Source: JBGPBY01 sp041481485
GTDB lineage: Bacteria > Acidobacteriota > Terriglobia > 20CM-2-55-15
Assembly (NCBI GenBank): GCA_041481485.1
Contig: JBGPBY010000119.1
Coordinates: 1 to 16,223 of the forward strand
DNA length: 16,223 bases
Direction of reading: 5' to 3'
Part shown: positions 1-7,908 of the stretch, in pieces
Position numbering within the stretch: position 1 is the first letter of the stretch
How the letters are laid out: each line of letters starts with the position of its first letter
Notes under the pieces: generated by a model
Databases searched by the model: none
Seen by the model: the letters and a program-made list of their open reading frames with translations, nothing else
Told to the model about the DNA's origin: nothing
Made by a program: the position numbers and the translations under genes

Positions 1-201
1 GACGCCATCGGGCAATACGAATACATGATGCATTATGCGTTTGACCGCGACGCCGAAATCTATCCGAATCTGGTAAATCTGTATAAGGAGAAAGGCGGAC
101 AGGACCGAAAAATTCGCGAGGTTCTGAAGCGAGGTCACCGGCTGTTTCCAACCGATCTTGCGATCTATCGTCTATACAGGGAGTTCGTCGCGTCCGATTA
201 A
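1..201 (+). CDS. C-terminal end of a TPR-like protein (5' partial)
   Basis: The first reading frame is open from the window edge to a TAA at 199-201, giving the last 66 residues of a protein that starts outside the window. The fragment is helical, with regularly spaced aromatic and Leu residues (YPNLVNLYKEKG, then IREVLKRGHRLFPTDLAIYRLYREF). This spacing resembles the final helices of a tetratricopeptide array. The stop is directly followed by the ATG of the VWFA gene at 202 with no gap, so the two are very likely cotranscribed and translationally coupled. TPR proteins often sit beside VWFA-related genes in acidobacteria, which fits, but the TPR assignment rests only on pattern and the family is not certain. 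Confidence 0.6.
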   Translation, partial: DAIGQYEYMMHYAFDRDAEIYPNLVNLYKEKGGQDRKIREVLKRGHRLFPTDLAIYRLYREFVASD

Positions 202-1092
202 ATGAGTTTAAGGAAATTTGGTTTCCTCCTATCCTTGCTCCTCATGTTCTGCTGGACTCTATCGCCTTCCGGCAGGCTCGCGGCCTCGCGTCAGGATCCC
301 GCAGCCATCAATGTCGATGTGAATCTCGTCAATGTCTTTCTGACGGTCCAAAACCCGAAGGGCGAGTTTGTGTCCGGCCTCTCACGCGATGATTTCAAAA
401 TCTATGAGGATGATGTCGAGCAAAAGATATCCGTTTTCGAAAAGGATGCTGTGGATTCGTCCTTCGGCATATTGATCGATAACAGCGGCAGCATGGTCGA
501 TACGCTCCCTGTCGTGAAGTCGGGAGTCCTCGACTTTGTGGGAAAACGCCGACAGACCGACGAATTCTTCGTCATGACGTTCGGGAGGAGTGTTCAAACG
601 GTGCTGGATGTCCGGCAGTCCGTTCAAACTCTGGAGTCTGTTCTTAAAACGGTTACGCCGGAAGGGACTTCAAAGTTTTACGAAGCCTTGATTGCGGGAA
701 TGAACAAAGTCAGTCGAAGCAACCGCGAGCGCAAGGCGCTCATAGTCTTTACCGACGGAAGCGATAACGGAAACAATTCGGTCACCTTCGGCGCGGTAAG
801 GCTGAAAGCCCAGCAAACTGGGGTGTTGCTGTACTTTATTCCCATCGGGTCACTGATACTCATCGATCAGCCTGTCATTCGCGATCTTTCCGAACTCAGT
901 GGCGGAAGGGTTATTCATCTCGACAGATCCGCTCCCATCCGGCCGGCAATGGAAAGTATCCGCACCGATCTTGCACAACAATATTATCTCGGCTACTACG
1001 CGCCGCTTCGTCCGGGATACCACCGCATTCGGGTCGAAGTTCCCAAACGCGACGTTCGAATCCGCGCGAAGCCCGGTTACGCCGGAAGCTGA
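202..1092 (+). CDS. Secreted VWFA-related protein (acidobacterial type)
   Basis: This 296-residue protein has an N-terminal signal peptide (about residues 1-28, Leu-rich core after MSLRKFG) followed by one von Willebrand factor A domain. A short beta-rich lead (residues 38-82, VNVFLTVQNPKG then FKIYEDD) precedes the VWA fold. The metal-binding MIDAS site is intact: D93-N-S-G-S97, a Thr in PEGTS near residue 156, and TDGSD at 184-188. The C-terminus (YYLGYYAP, then KPGYAG) matches the ending typical of the acidobacterial VWFA-related family, TIGR03436 as I recall it. Members are exported and presumed to bind a protein ligand through a divalent metal; no enzyme activity is expected. The start touches the upstream TAA. 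The nearest purine-rich run (GGGAG, 179-183) is 18 bases away, so coupling is more likely than independent initiation. Confidence 0.9.
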   Translation: MSLRKFGFLLSLLLMFCWTLSPSGRLAASRQDPAAINVDVNLVNVFLTVQNPKGEFVSGLSRDDFKIYEDDVEQKISVFEKDAVDSSFGILIDNSGSMVDTLPVVKSGVLDFVGKRRQTDEFFVMTFGRSVQTVLDVRQSVQTLESVLKTVTPEGTSKFYEALIAGMNKVSRSNRERKALIVFTDGSDNGNNSVTFGAVRLKAQQTGVLLYFIPIGSLILIDQPVIRDLSELSGGRVIHLDRSAPIRPAMESIRTDLAQQYYLGYYAPLRPGYHRIRVEVPKRDVRIRAKPGYAGS

Positions 1093-1097
1093 TCAGC

Positions 1098-1104
1098 AAA
1101 GGAG
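1098..1104 (+). promoter_or_regulatory. Ribosome binding site fixing the start at 1113
   Basis: AAAGGAG lies eight bases before the ATG at 1113. A TTG directly upstream (1110) is in frame, but the spacing favours the ATG. Confidence 0.75.
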
Positions 1105-1112
1105 TCCTCTTG

Positions 1113-4100
1113 ATGAAACGGCTGCTGCTGATCGCCGCAATATCACTCCTTCAACAGACTTCGCCGGAACGTCCACTTACAAGCTCTATCGATGGCGTGG
1201 TGAAGCATAGCGGCACAGATTTCATCTCCAATGTTGTCGTATCGCTCATTCCAGAATCGGGAACGCCGTTGACGTCAACCACCGACGAGAAGGGCCGCTT
1301 TGCTTTCAAGAATGTCGCAGCCGGCACCTTTCGCTTACAGGCGCAGCGTGACGGATATATTCTCGCACTGAAAGGCAGTGGTCCGCAGACCCTGACCGTT
1401 GCCGGACAAGACATTCATGATGTGGAGTTGAACCTCATTCTTCCTGGAACTTTCAGGGGACGCATCATGGACAATGCCGGCCAGCCTTTGAAGGGGATTC
1501 AGGTCAACGCGGTCATAATCGCTTATAACAGAGGCCGGGAATCTCCCATCATCGTAGTGGGAACAGATTTCCGGCCGTTGAGCGATGAGCGTGGAGAGTA
1601 CCGCCTTTCCGGGTTGATTCCGGGTGAGTATTTTATCAAGGCGGAAACGCCTTCAGCCGTGGGGGCGCTTGCGCCGCCGAAAATGGTTTCGTTCTTTCCA
1701 GGTACGCTTACTGCGAAGGAAGCAGTGCCCGTGAGGTTGCACGAAGGGGTGGAATTAACCGGGATCGATTTTAAGTTGCAGGCTCCCGATACGCGCTTCT
1801 TGCACAGCATTTCCGGCAAAGTGATTCTTCCGTCGGATACCCTCGGCTCGGGCATTGTCGGGAATTTTTATCTCTTTCCAAAGGACCGCCAGGCTGGAGT
1901 TGACGGTAATGGTTTCACAATACCGTCGACCAATCGCGCTGAAGGAATGAGTAACGGCAATTTCCTCTTACGCGATGTACCGCCAGGCCGGTACGACGTG
2001 ATCGCCTTGCTGCAGCGTGGCCCTCAACGCGAATACAGCCGAGTCGAAGTCCAGGTTGGCGACAAGGACGTCGATGGAGTGACAATCCCGCTTCCGCGCA
2101 AGTTCGAAGTCAAAGGCCGTGTCATTGTCGATGGCGCAGCTGGATCTCTTGCCAAAGAATCGCTTGGAATTGCGCTGACGCCGGATTTTCAACTTGGAAG
2201 TATTTCGTCGCCTGTAGACTCCATCGGATCATTCGCCTTCAAGGATACCGCCGAAGGAAAATATTTCGTGTCTATCGCCGATCTTCCTGCGAATGCTTAC
2301 GTCGCCGACATTCGTCAGAATTCAAAAAGCATTTTTGCCGGGATCGCTTCATTGGATGACCCTGTGATCGATGTCAACTCGCAGTCATCGACTGATTCAT
2401 CTATAGAAGTGATCGTCAATACGGGCGGTGGAACCGTAACAGTCACCGTGCAGGATAACAAATCCAGAGTTGTTTCCGATGCCACTGTTGCATTAGTTCC
2501 TGAAGCATCGCGACGCCAGACATTGATGTGGTTCAAGACTGGCTTCTCGGATGATCGAGGCCGAATCACTCTGAACGGAGTCGCGCCTGGCGATTACAAA
2601 ATCTTTGCCTGGGAGCGCACTCCAATGCGCGCCTGGCAGAACGACGATTTTCTGCGGGAGTATGAAACTCAAGGAAAATTCGTTCATGTGGATTTAGCCG
2701 GCCGCCTGGATACAACGGTTAATTTACTCCCCGACGACGACAACCATCCCCCGCGAACATTCAAGACGGGCACGTCGTTCTCACCTGCGCCCGCAGACCA
2801 GACACTTCAGACATCGTCGTCAGGCCCAACCAATCCGAACTATGCGACCGTCGAAGGGAAAGTAACGCGCCTGAAGACAGGAGAGCCAATCTCCGGAATC
2901 CCTGTGTACATTGGCGACAAGGTTACACAGTCGGGGCCGGATGGACACTACATCATCTATGATGTGCCGCCAGGTACGTACTCCTTGAGCATGAACAGCG
3001 CAGAAAGGCTGGGATTTTTTGCTCCGGCCCAGCGAGGTGTTCCGGGAAGCGTTACCGTCAAAGCAAAACAGCATATTGACGATCTCAACTTCAAGTTAAG
3101 TGCTGGAGGAAAAGTCAGCGGGCATGTGTTTGACATCAATGGTCAGCCGGTCAAGAACGCGTTGATGCAACTCGAGGGGCCGGCCTATGCATATTCAAAG
3201 CACTATCTGCTTTCAACATCGAGCACCAATCGCACGGACGATCACGGCGAATATCGCATTTCCGGAATTGGACCAGGCGAATACTGCCTGCGCGTCCGTC
3301 CGGGATCTGGTGGACCGTTGGCCACCACGTATTTTCCGAGCGCCTTTGAACCCGAGAGGGCACGTGTCGTGGTTATCAACGAGGACGACGAAATTCTGGG
3401 AATGAATATCATTGCCCAACCGGCTTCGGGCAACAGGGTTTCCGGAAAAATCCTTCCGCCAGCTAATGCGGATATTCCAGCTTCGACGAGTTTCTATTTG
3501 GTCCCGAGAGATAACTCGATGGCGGATATGCTGGACTTTTCGGTTCAACCGATCCGCAGCAGCACAGGGGAATTCGAGATCCCGAACGTCCTGCCCGGTT
3601 CTTACGACTTATTTGTCCTGGCAACATCTGGGCGCGGTAGCGGACCGTTTGGGGTTCCGGATTCTGCCTACACCGGTCGAAATCGCATAGATGTGGGAAA
3701 TCAGGAAGTGATGGGAGTGAGGGCGGAACTCCATCCAACAGTGGATATTCGTGGACGCGTCGTCATTGAGGGTGATGGAAATGCGATCAAACCGGATTCT
3801 GTCCTCGTTTATCCCGTTGCCGAAGACTTTGGCCCTTCAGCCACCTGGCTGTCCGGGTACTCCCGTGTCGATGCGGCCGGGCAGTTCGTGTTTCCGAAAG
3901 CAGTGCCACTGCGCTACACCTTCAGCGTAGAAAGCATCCCCGAGGACGCCTATCTCGCCGACGTCCGTCAAGGCACAACCAGCATCCTGGATACGGGACT
4001 CCGTCTCGGAGACAAGGCTCCGGAACCGATCGAGGTCGTGATCAATCTCGAAGGAGCCCACCTCGATGGCGTCGTTCAGTATCGCGATAACAACGCCATT

Positions 4101-4373
4101 GCATTCACCAGGGTGGTCCTGGTGCCTGAAGGACCGAGACGAGGCGTATCCAGCTTTTACAAGACTGCGGTGACCGACGACGTTGGGAAGTTTACAATTC
4201 GAGGAATTGCCCCAGGGGAATACAAACTATTCGCGTGGGAGAGCAGCCCTGCCCGCGCATGGCGCGATCCTGAATTTATGGCGCCTTTTGAGGAATTTGG
4301 AACACCTGTGCATATCGAGCCTGCGGCCCATATTGAAAATGCGACGGTCCGTTTGATTCCAAAACTCCAGTAG
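1113..4373 (+). CDS. Large exported carboxypeptidase-regulatory-like repeat protein
   Basis: From the ATG at 1113 this encodes 1,086 residues; positions below count from the in-frame TTG at 1110, one more. A short signal peptide (KRLLLIAAISLL) is followed by many beta-sandwich modules of the carboxypeptidase-regulatory/CNA-B type, each ending in the family signature PGxY or PGxF plus a hydrophobic strand: NVAAGTF, LIPGEY, VPPGRY, VAPGDYKIFAW, VPPGTY, IGPGEY, VLPGSY, IAPGEYKLFAW. The protein is two copies of one block, residues 25-541 and 578-1085, joined by a Pro/Ser/Thr-rich linker at 542-577. Both blocks end in FAWE-x-P-x-RAW, then EF or DF, and LLP or LIP. There are no catalytic residues; such modules act as surface or periplasmic binding scaffolds. 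It starts 20 bases after the VWFA stop, so the two probably form one operon and may act together at the envelope. The ligand is unknown. Confidence 0.88.
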   Translation: MKRLLLIAAISLLQQTSPERPLTSSIDGVVKHSGTDFISNVVVSLIPESGTPLTSTTDEKGRFAFKNVAAGTFRLQAQRDGYILALKGSGPQTLTVAGQDIHDVELNLILPGTFRGRIMDNAGQPLKGIQVNAVIIAYNRGRESPIIVVGTDFRPLSDERGEYRLSGLIPGEYFIKAETPSAVGALAPPKMVSFFPGTLTAKEAVPVRLHEGVELTGIDFKLQAPDTRFLHSISGKVILPSDTLGSGIVGNFYLFPKDRQAGVDGNGFTIPSTNRAEGMSNGNFLLRDVPPGRYDVIALLQRGPQREYSRVEVQVGDKDVDGVTIPLPRKFEVKGRVIVDGAAGSLAKESLGIALTPDFQLGSISSPVDSIGSFAFKDTAEGKYFVSIADLPANAYVADIRQNSKSIFAGIASLDDPVIDVNSQSSTDSSIEVIVNTGGGTVTVTVQDNKSRVVSDATVALVPEASRRQTLMWFKTGFSDDRGRITLNGVAPGDYKIFAWERTPMRAWQNDDFLREYETQGKFVHVDLAGRLDTTVNLLPDDDNHPPRTFKTGTSFSPAPADQTLQTSSSGPTNPNYATVEGKVTRLKTGEPISGIPVYIGDKVTQSGPDGHYIIYDVPPGTYSLSMNSAERLGFFAPAQRGVPGSVTVKAKQHIDDLNFKLSAGGKVSGHVFDINGQPVKNALMQLEGPAYAYSKHYLLSTSSTNRTDDHGEYRISGIGPGEYCLRVRPGSGGPLATTYFPSAFEPERARVVVINEDDEILGMNIIAQPASGNRVSGKILPPANADIPASTSFYLVPRDNSMADMLDFSVQPIRSSTGEFEIPNVLPGSYDLFVLATSGRGSGPFGVPDSAYTGRNRIDVGNQEVMGVRAELHPTVDIRGRVVIEGDGNAIKPDSVLVYPVAEDFGPSATWLSGYSRVDAAGQFVFPKAVPLRYTFSVESIPEDAYLADVRQGTTSILDTGLRLGDKAPEPIEVVINLEGAHLDGVVQYRDNNAIAFTRVVLVPEGPRRGVSSFYKTAVTDDVGKFTIRGIAPGEYKLFAWESSPARAWRDPEFMAPFEEFGTPVHIEPAAHIENATVRLIPKLQ
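2733..2840 (+). repeat. Linker between two tandem ~510-residue blocks
   Basis: This stretch encodes a Pro/Ser/Thr/Asp-rich, poorly ordered linker (DDDNHPPR, later PAPADQ, TSSSGPTN). It separates the two homologous halves of the large repeat protein. The halves, about 1182-2732 and 2841-4364, are related in protein sequence but visibly diverged in DNA, so the duplication is not recent. Confidence 0.7.
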
Positions 4374-4396
4374 CAAAGAGCAAAACGGAAATCACC

Positions 4397-4513
4397 ATGG
4401 ATGAAGCCATGCTGAAGTTCGCTGCGACCTCTCTCAACGAAAAACAAAAAGATGAAAAGATTGCCAAAAAAAGCGTGGAAGGCCTGATTGGAAAAATGGA
4501 TCCGCTGAAATAA
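4397..4513 (+). CDS. Possible small protein, 38 residues, Lys-rich
   Basis: A short open frame begins with ATG 23 bases after the stop of the large repeat protein and ends at TAA 4511-4513. The product starts MDEAMLKF and is charged (9 Lys, with Asp and Glu), predicted helical, ending in GKMDPLK. A weak GGA lies seven bases upstream. It is on the same strand as the preceding operon and would be its last gene. I recognise no family. It may be a genuine microprotein, or simply an open stretch in the convergent space before the DedA gene. Confidence 0.35.
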   Translation: MDEAMLKFAATSLNEKQKDEKIAKKSVEGLIGKMDPLK

Positions 4514-4537
4514 GGTGCCGACTGGGGGAACGACCGA

Positions 4538-5476
4538 CTAATCCAGGACCTCAACCGGGAAGTCCCGCTCTCTCCACGCGTCCAGACCGCCTAGCAGCGG
4601 ACGGGCATGCGATAATCCCCTTCGCTGAAGCTGCAGCGCCACACGAGCGCCGGTGGCTTCGTTGGGGCAGGTGCAATAAACGACAATTTCCTGTTTGGGA
4701 GCGATATCTTCGCGGCGAAAGTCAATGTGCTCGGGCAGAACGTGAAACGCTCCTGGAATTCGCACTGGGTCTGCGCTCCGATCCAAACGGTTCCGCATGT
4801 CCAATATCAAGATACTTTCTTTAGCATCCATTTTGGCTTTTAGTTCCTCCGGCGTGATTCGCGCTACGGACAGCTTCTTGAGGAACCGGCGGCGTTGGTG
4901 GATCTTATATCCAAGATAGAGGCCTACGGCGATGGCCATGAAAAAAAACAGCAACGTGCCAAGCCGCGAGAGGTAGATGAGAATCCGCTCGGTCTCCCGA
5001 TTGAAAACATAGCCCACTAACGTGTACGTGCCGCTCCACATTGTTACGGCTACAATGTCGATCGCAAGGAATCGAATCAGGGGAGTCTTGATCATACCCG
5101 CGAAGGGAACTGTGGCCGCGTTGAATCCCGGAATGAACTTCGCCGGCAACAATGACCAGAGGCCCAGGCGTTCGAACGCATCTTCGGTGCGCCGTGCGCA
5201 GTAATCCGGCTCAAGCGAAATACGGCAGAGCAGCCGCAGTACGGACCGGCCGTGTCTCCTGCCAAGTTCATACCAAATCAAGTCTGCGGCTAATCCAGCG
5301 CTCACCGCCAGTGCAACGACAGCAGCAAAATCAAAATTGCCGGCTCGCGATAGCGCTCCCATGCCGATGAGCAATGTCGCCGCGGGGATCGGCAATCCAA
5401 CCTGCTCCCCAAATGCGGCTCCAAAAACAACGAGGAAGCCGTATTTCAAGAGAAACTGAAGCATGTCCGACATCAT
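4538..5476 (-). CDS. DedA-family membrane protein fused to a C-terminal rhodanese domain
   Basis: This protein has 312 residues in two parts. Residues 1-195 are a DedA/VTT membrane domain: hydrophobic helices at about 10-45, 50-70, 132-158 and 172-191, with family motifs GEQVGLPIPA, IWYELGRRHG and FIPGFNA. The usual Gly-Asp before the WY motif is Ala-Asp here, and the common Arg of the F-x-R-x-x-PG motif is replaced. DedA proteins are proton-coupled lipid-carrier transporters or flippases (undecaprenyl phosphate, phosphatidylethanolamine). Residues 205-312 form a rhodanese domain: ILDMRNR, IPGAFHV, and the active-site loop VVYCTCPNE with the likely catalytic Cys268 present. The domain should be cytoplasmic and could carry sulfur transfer or sensing. 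The start ATG overlaps the upstream TGA (ATGA at 5476-5473), which indicates translational coupling to the small membrane protein before it. Confidence 0.9.
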   Translation of the reverse strand: MMSDMLQFLLKYGFLVVFGAAFGEQVGLPIPAATLLIGMGALSRAGNFDFAAVVALAVSAGLAADLIWYELGRRHGRSVLRLLCRISLEPDYCARRTEDAFERLGLWSLLPAKFIPGFNAATVPFAGMIKTPLIRFLAIDIVAVTMWSGTYTLVGYVFNRETERILIYLSRLGTLLFFFMAIAVGLYLGYKIHQRRRFLKKLSVARITPEELKAKMDAKESILILDMRNRLDRSADPVRIPGAFHVLPEHIDFRREDIAPKQEIVVYCTCPNEATGARVALQLQRRGLSHARPLLGGLDAWRERDFPVEVLD

Positions 5477-5889
5477 TTGATTTTAGACGAAGCAACGATA
5501 CGTAGACCGGCCAGAAACCAATAACTTGCCGGCAGAGATACCCAGAGCGTCAGCCAGAATAACGCTGGTAACAGAATAAACATGGCGGCCAGGGTCGGAG
5601 TAGCCATAGGCAAGACGCGCAAATGACGGACACGAAGCCAGTCTGGCGCAAACGCGGTCCAAAACCCCGTCAGCACTAAGGTCCCCACAAAGACAGCTGA
5701 GGCGAATATGGGATTTGGCGAAACAAAGAGAGTCCAGCCGAACTCGATCAGCGAAGGTCTCTCGGCAGGCTGCCGTCCAATGACAAACAAATGCAGTTGC
5801 GATCCAATACCGCACCCAAAACCTGTAATCAAAGACGCGAGGATCTGCCGCCGCACGAGAAGGTTCAGTCCGGTGCGGCCGGCCCGCAT
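5473..5889 (-). CDS. Small hypothetical membrane protein, 138 residues
   Basis: The frame is open much further upstream, but the upstream part is a shadow of the hydrolase gene; the hydrophobic, protein-like part starts at the ATG at 5889. Predicted membrane segments lie near residues 15-36, 60-80 and 98-131 (NPIFASAVFVGTLVL; AAMFILLPALFWLTLW). I recognise no family. An AAGGGA run sits only one base before the ATG, which is too close for a good ribosome site. The true start may therefore be elsewhere (GTG at codon 12 is an option), or the gene may have lost its original 5' end when the GC-rich cassette joined here. Its stop overlaps the DedA-rhodanese start by four bases, so it probably works with that protein or at least shares its mRNA. 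It begins 11 bases after the hydrolase stop. Confidence 0.6.
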   Translation of the reverse strand: MRAGRTGLNLLVRRQILASLITGFGCGIGSQLHLFVIGRQPAERPSLIEFGWTLFVSPNPIFASAVFVGTLVLTGFWTAFAPDWLRVRHLRVLPMATPTLAAMFILLPALFWLTLWVSLPASYWFLAGLRIVASSKIK

Positions 5890-5900
5890 GTCCCTTGTCT

Positions 5901-6701
5901 TCAAATCGGGCTTGCTGGCACGCGACGATGGTCCGAGCCGTTCAAATAAGAATCTCCGTGGCACAATTCGGTGAATGGAAATATCCGATCCCCGTGAGAC
6001 ACAGTCCGATCGCAAGCATGCGGATGCGAGAAGCGGAACATGTGCCCGGTCTCCTGGAGCACGACCTCCTCGGCGCCGGATATCCCATGGAGTAGCTCTT
6101 CGGTTCGTTCGCGCCCGACGAGCTTGTCGTACGAGGGCGACAGGATCAGCGTCGGCACGTCGACCTCCTCCAGCCTCGCCCGGAAGTCTGCAGTGCCGAT
6201 GGCGTGCAGCCGGCCGACGTAACTTTCCCATGGCGTGTTGGCCGCGGACAGTGCGCGGCTCTTCTCCGGGTTCCATGGCACCTCCCCCGCGGCGTCGTGT
6301 GGCGACGCGAGTGCGTTGGCGTGAGCACGCAGCGTGAGCTGTCCGTACCATGCGCGCGGCAATGTCCGCGCGAACCAGGCACGCGTCCGACCGATTTGCG
6401 AGGTGTTCGGATCGCTCGCGAATCCGCCCGAAAGGACGAGCCCGACGAGGGACTGCGGGTGTCGCAGCGATGACGCGAGCGCTACGAAGGCGCCGAACGA
6501 GTCACCAACGAGGACGACGTTGGAATAGCTTTCAACCTCGGCGAGCACGGCGTCGACGTTAGCCTCGATGCTATCGACGCCGTCGGGAAGCCGCAGCGTC
6601 GTCGCGCCGTACGCCTCCACCAGCCGGGGAAACCATTTCAGATCCCAGGGCGCGCCCGAGAAGCACGGAACGGTGACAACGTGAATACTTACGCGGTTCA
6701 C
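5901..6701 (-). CDS. Alpha/beta-hydrolase fold protein
   Basis: This 266-residue protein starts at a GTG (6701) that overlaps the TGA of the upstream membrane gene (GTGA). A strong GGAGG at 6713-6709 lies seven bases before it, so I rejected the longer open frame reaching 7028. The fold is clear: beta strand and oxyanion area VPCFSGAPWD (11-20), nucleophile elbow G-D-S68-F-G, a lid-like middle, the acid Asp192 in LSPSYDK, and His220 in ETGHMFRFSHP. It is probably a cytoplasmic esterase, lipase or lactonase-like hydrolase; the substrate cannot be told. The last ~39 residues (after residue 227) do not look like the usual final helix and fall where base composition drops, so the native C-terminus may have been replaced at a junction. 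It is the third gene of the tetR cassette. Confidence 0.82.
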   Translation of the reverse strand: MNRVSIHVVTVPCFSGAPWDLKWFPRLVEAYGATTLRLPDGVDSIEANVDAVLAEVESYSNVVLVGDSFGAFVALASSLRHPQSLVGLVLSGGFASDPNTSQIGRTRAWFARTLPRAWYGQLTLRAHANALASPHDAAGEVPWNPEKSRALSAANTPWESYVGRLHAIGTADFRARLEEVDVPTLILSPSYDKLVGRERTEELLHGISGAEEVVLQETGHMFRFSHPHACDRTVSHGDRIFPFTELCHGDSYLNGSDHRRVPASPI

Positions 6702-7285
6702 GACTCTACCTCCGCGGTACGCGGTCTTCGGACCGCATGGACAATCAGCAGAATGACAATCGAGGCTAGCACCGATCCGTACGCGAGGGTCTTGAGCCCG
6801 GAGAACAATCCTTCGAGCCCGGCCAGGACCGGGGCGCGCGCGGGGTATCGGATCAGCAGCCCGACGATCGTTCCATTCTCGGCGAAATCGAGGAGCATCG
6901 CGATGACGGGGAGCGCGAGCACCCACTCGATCGACGATCCGAGCACGCGCCAGGATCTGGTCAGCGCGGACAGCGCCGCGATCCCGAACAGGCACGACAG
7001 CGTCGGGATCACGATGTCGATAGAGCAAAGAAGCAATGCCTGCAACATCCTCCCTTGAACGCCAAGCGCGTCCACCTGAGTTTGAACCGCGGTTGACGTG
7101 CAGAAGCTGCAGAAGTCGAGGTAGCCCTGTCCGGTGACCCGATGCAGGTAGGGCACGCTCAGCGGGAAGTCGAGTCCATTGACTGTGCCAAGCACCGCCA
7201 GCTCGAGGACAGTTAGGATCAGCACCGTCCTCGGGCGGCCCAGCCAGTCGACAAACCGGAACAGGACGCTTTCACGCTTTAACAT
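6698..7285 (-). CDS. Four-helix hypothetical membrane protein
   Basis: I chose the ATG at 7285 (195 residues) over an in-frame ATG at 7303, because AAAGGAAAG (7299-7291) gives a well-spaced ribosome site for the inner one. Hydrophobic segments lie at about residues 20-37, 83-108, 117-146 and 165-185. A loop between the first two carries two cysteines (FCSFC, 59-62), and the third helix holds an acidic LLDFAENG motif. I recall small membrane proteins with a similar Asp-x-x-Glu-Asn pattern but cannot name the family. It starts 21 bases after the tetR stop and ends overlapping the hydrolase start, so tetR, this gene and the hydrolase form one operon. It may be a transporter or membrane partner of the hydrolase; this is inference from position only. 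Confidence 0.75.
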   Translation of the reverse strand: MLKRESVLFRFVDWLGRPRTVLILTVLELAVLGTVNGLDFPLSVPYLHRVTGQGYLDFCSFCTSTAVQTQVDALGVQGRMLQALLLCSIDIVIPTLSCLFGIAALSALTRSWRVLGSSIEWVLALPVIAMLLDFAENGTIVGLLIRYPARAPVLAGLEGLFSGLKTLAYGSVLASIVILLIVHAVRRPRTAEVES

Positions 7286-7306
7286 AATGACTTTCCTTTC
7301 CATTAT

Positions 7307-7903
7307 TCACTGGAACAGGCGCAGCATGAGCTGCGTCAGTTCGGGTGCCCGTCGAACGGCCGGGCCCTTGATCTCTTCGAAGTAAAGGAAACGCGCGAAC
7401 TGGGTGAGCGTTCCGATCATCGCCGCGACCAGAAGCGCCGAATCGCGCTCGCCCGGGATGGCACCATGTTTTTTGCCGAGTGCGACCAGTTCGCCGAGCA
7501 TGCGCGCGATCGATCGCCGGCGGATGTGCGGCGCGGCATGCGGCCGGAAACGCCGAAGCTGCTCGTTCACAAACAGGAACGCGTCCAATTCCGCGTCCAT
7601 GAATTTCGTCGCCGCAAGAACGATGGCGTGCACGCGCGCCTCGAAGCCAGGCGTCTCGGACGCGCGCTCGACCGCAATGGCGAGCCGCTCGTAACAGCGC
7701 TCGAACACACAGAGTGCCAGCGCATCCCTGCTCTTGAAGAATTTGAAAATCGCGGGATTGGTGAAGCCCGCCTTTTCGGCCACGCCGCGGATCGTCGTCT
7801 CGCACAGGCCGTCGCGCACGAACAGGTGCTACGACGCCTCGAGCAGGGCCCGCTTGGACGGAGCGTCATCTTCTCGGACGGCGCAGGAATACGTATCGTT
7901 CAT
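7307..7903 (-). pseudogene. TetR-family regulator interrupted by an in-frame amber codon
   Basis: Reading from the ATG at 7903 gives MNDTYSCAVREDDAPSKRAL, then LEAS, a TAG at 7831-7829 (codon 25), and then HLFVRDGLCETTIRGVAEKA and onward to TGA at 7309-7307, all in one frame. With the TAG read through, the 198-position product has the exact layout of a TetR repressor: helix 1 (SKRALLEAS-x-HLFVRDG), the helix-turn-helix TTIRGVAEKAG, then FTNPAIFKFFKSRDAL, and a C-terminal ligand and dimer domain (about residues 75-198). The amber falls in helix 1 where any of several residues is tolerated, so one base change explains it. A GTG restart at 7819 would give 170 residues but lose helix 1, and no good ribosome site precedes it. 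The gene is either broken, suppressed, or affected by a sequencing error. Confidence 0.82.
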
Positions 7904-7908
7904 GCTCG

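Noticed and set aside
5984..6011. Direct repeat TCCGATC (21 bases apart) at the cassette edge as a target-site duplication
   Set aside because: Both copies lie on the same side of the cassette and are only seven bases long; no matching copy was found at the right edge.
5890..6351. Long upstream extension of the 138-residue membrane protein
   Set aside because: The extra residues are Arg/Gly/Ala-rich low-complexity translation of the hydrolase gene in another frame.
6702..7028. N-terminal extension of the hydrolase frame
   Set aside because: It lies antisense-frame over the membrane gene, is Arg/Pro/Ala-rich as expected of a shadow in GC-rich DNA, and a GTG at 6701 with a perfect ribosome site explains the real start.
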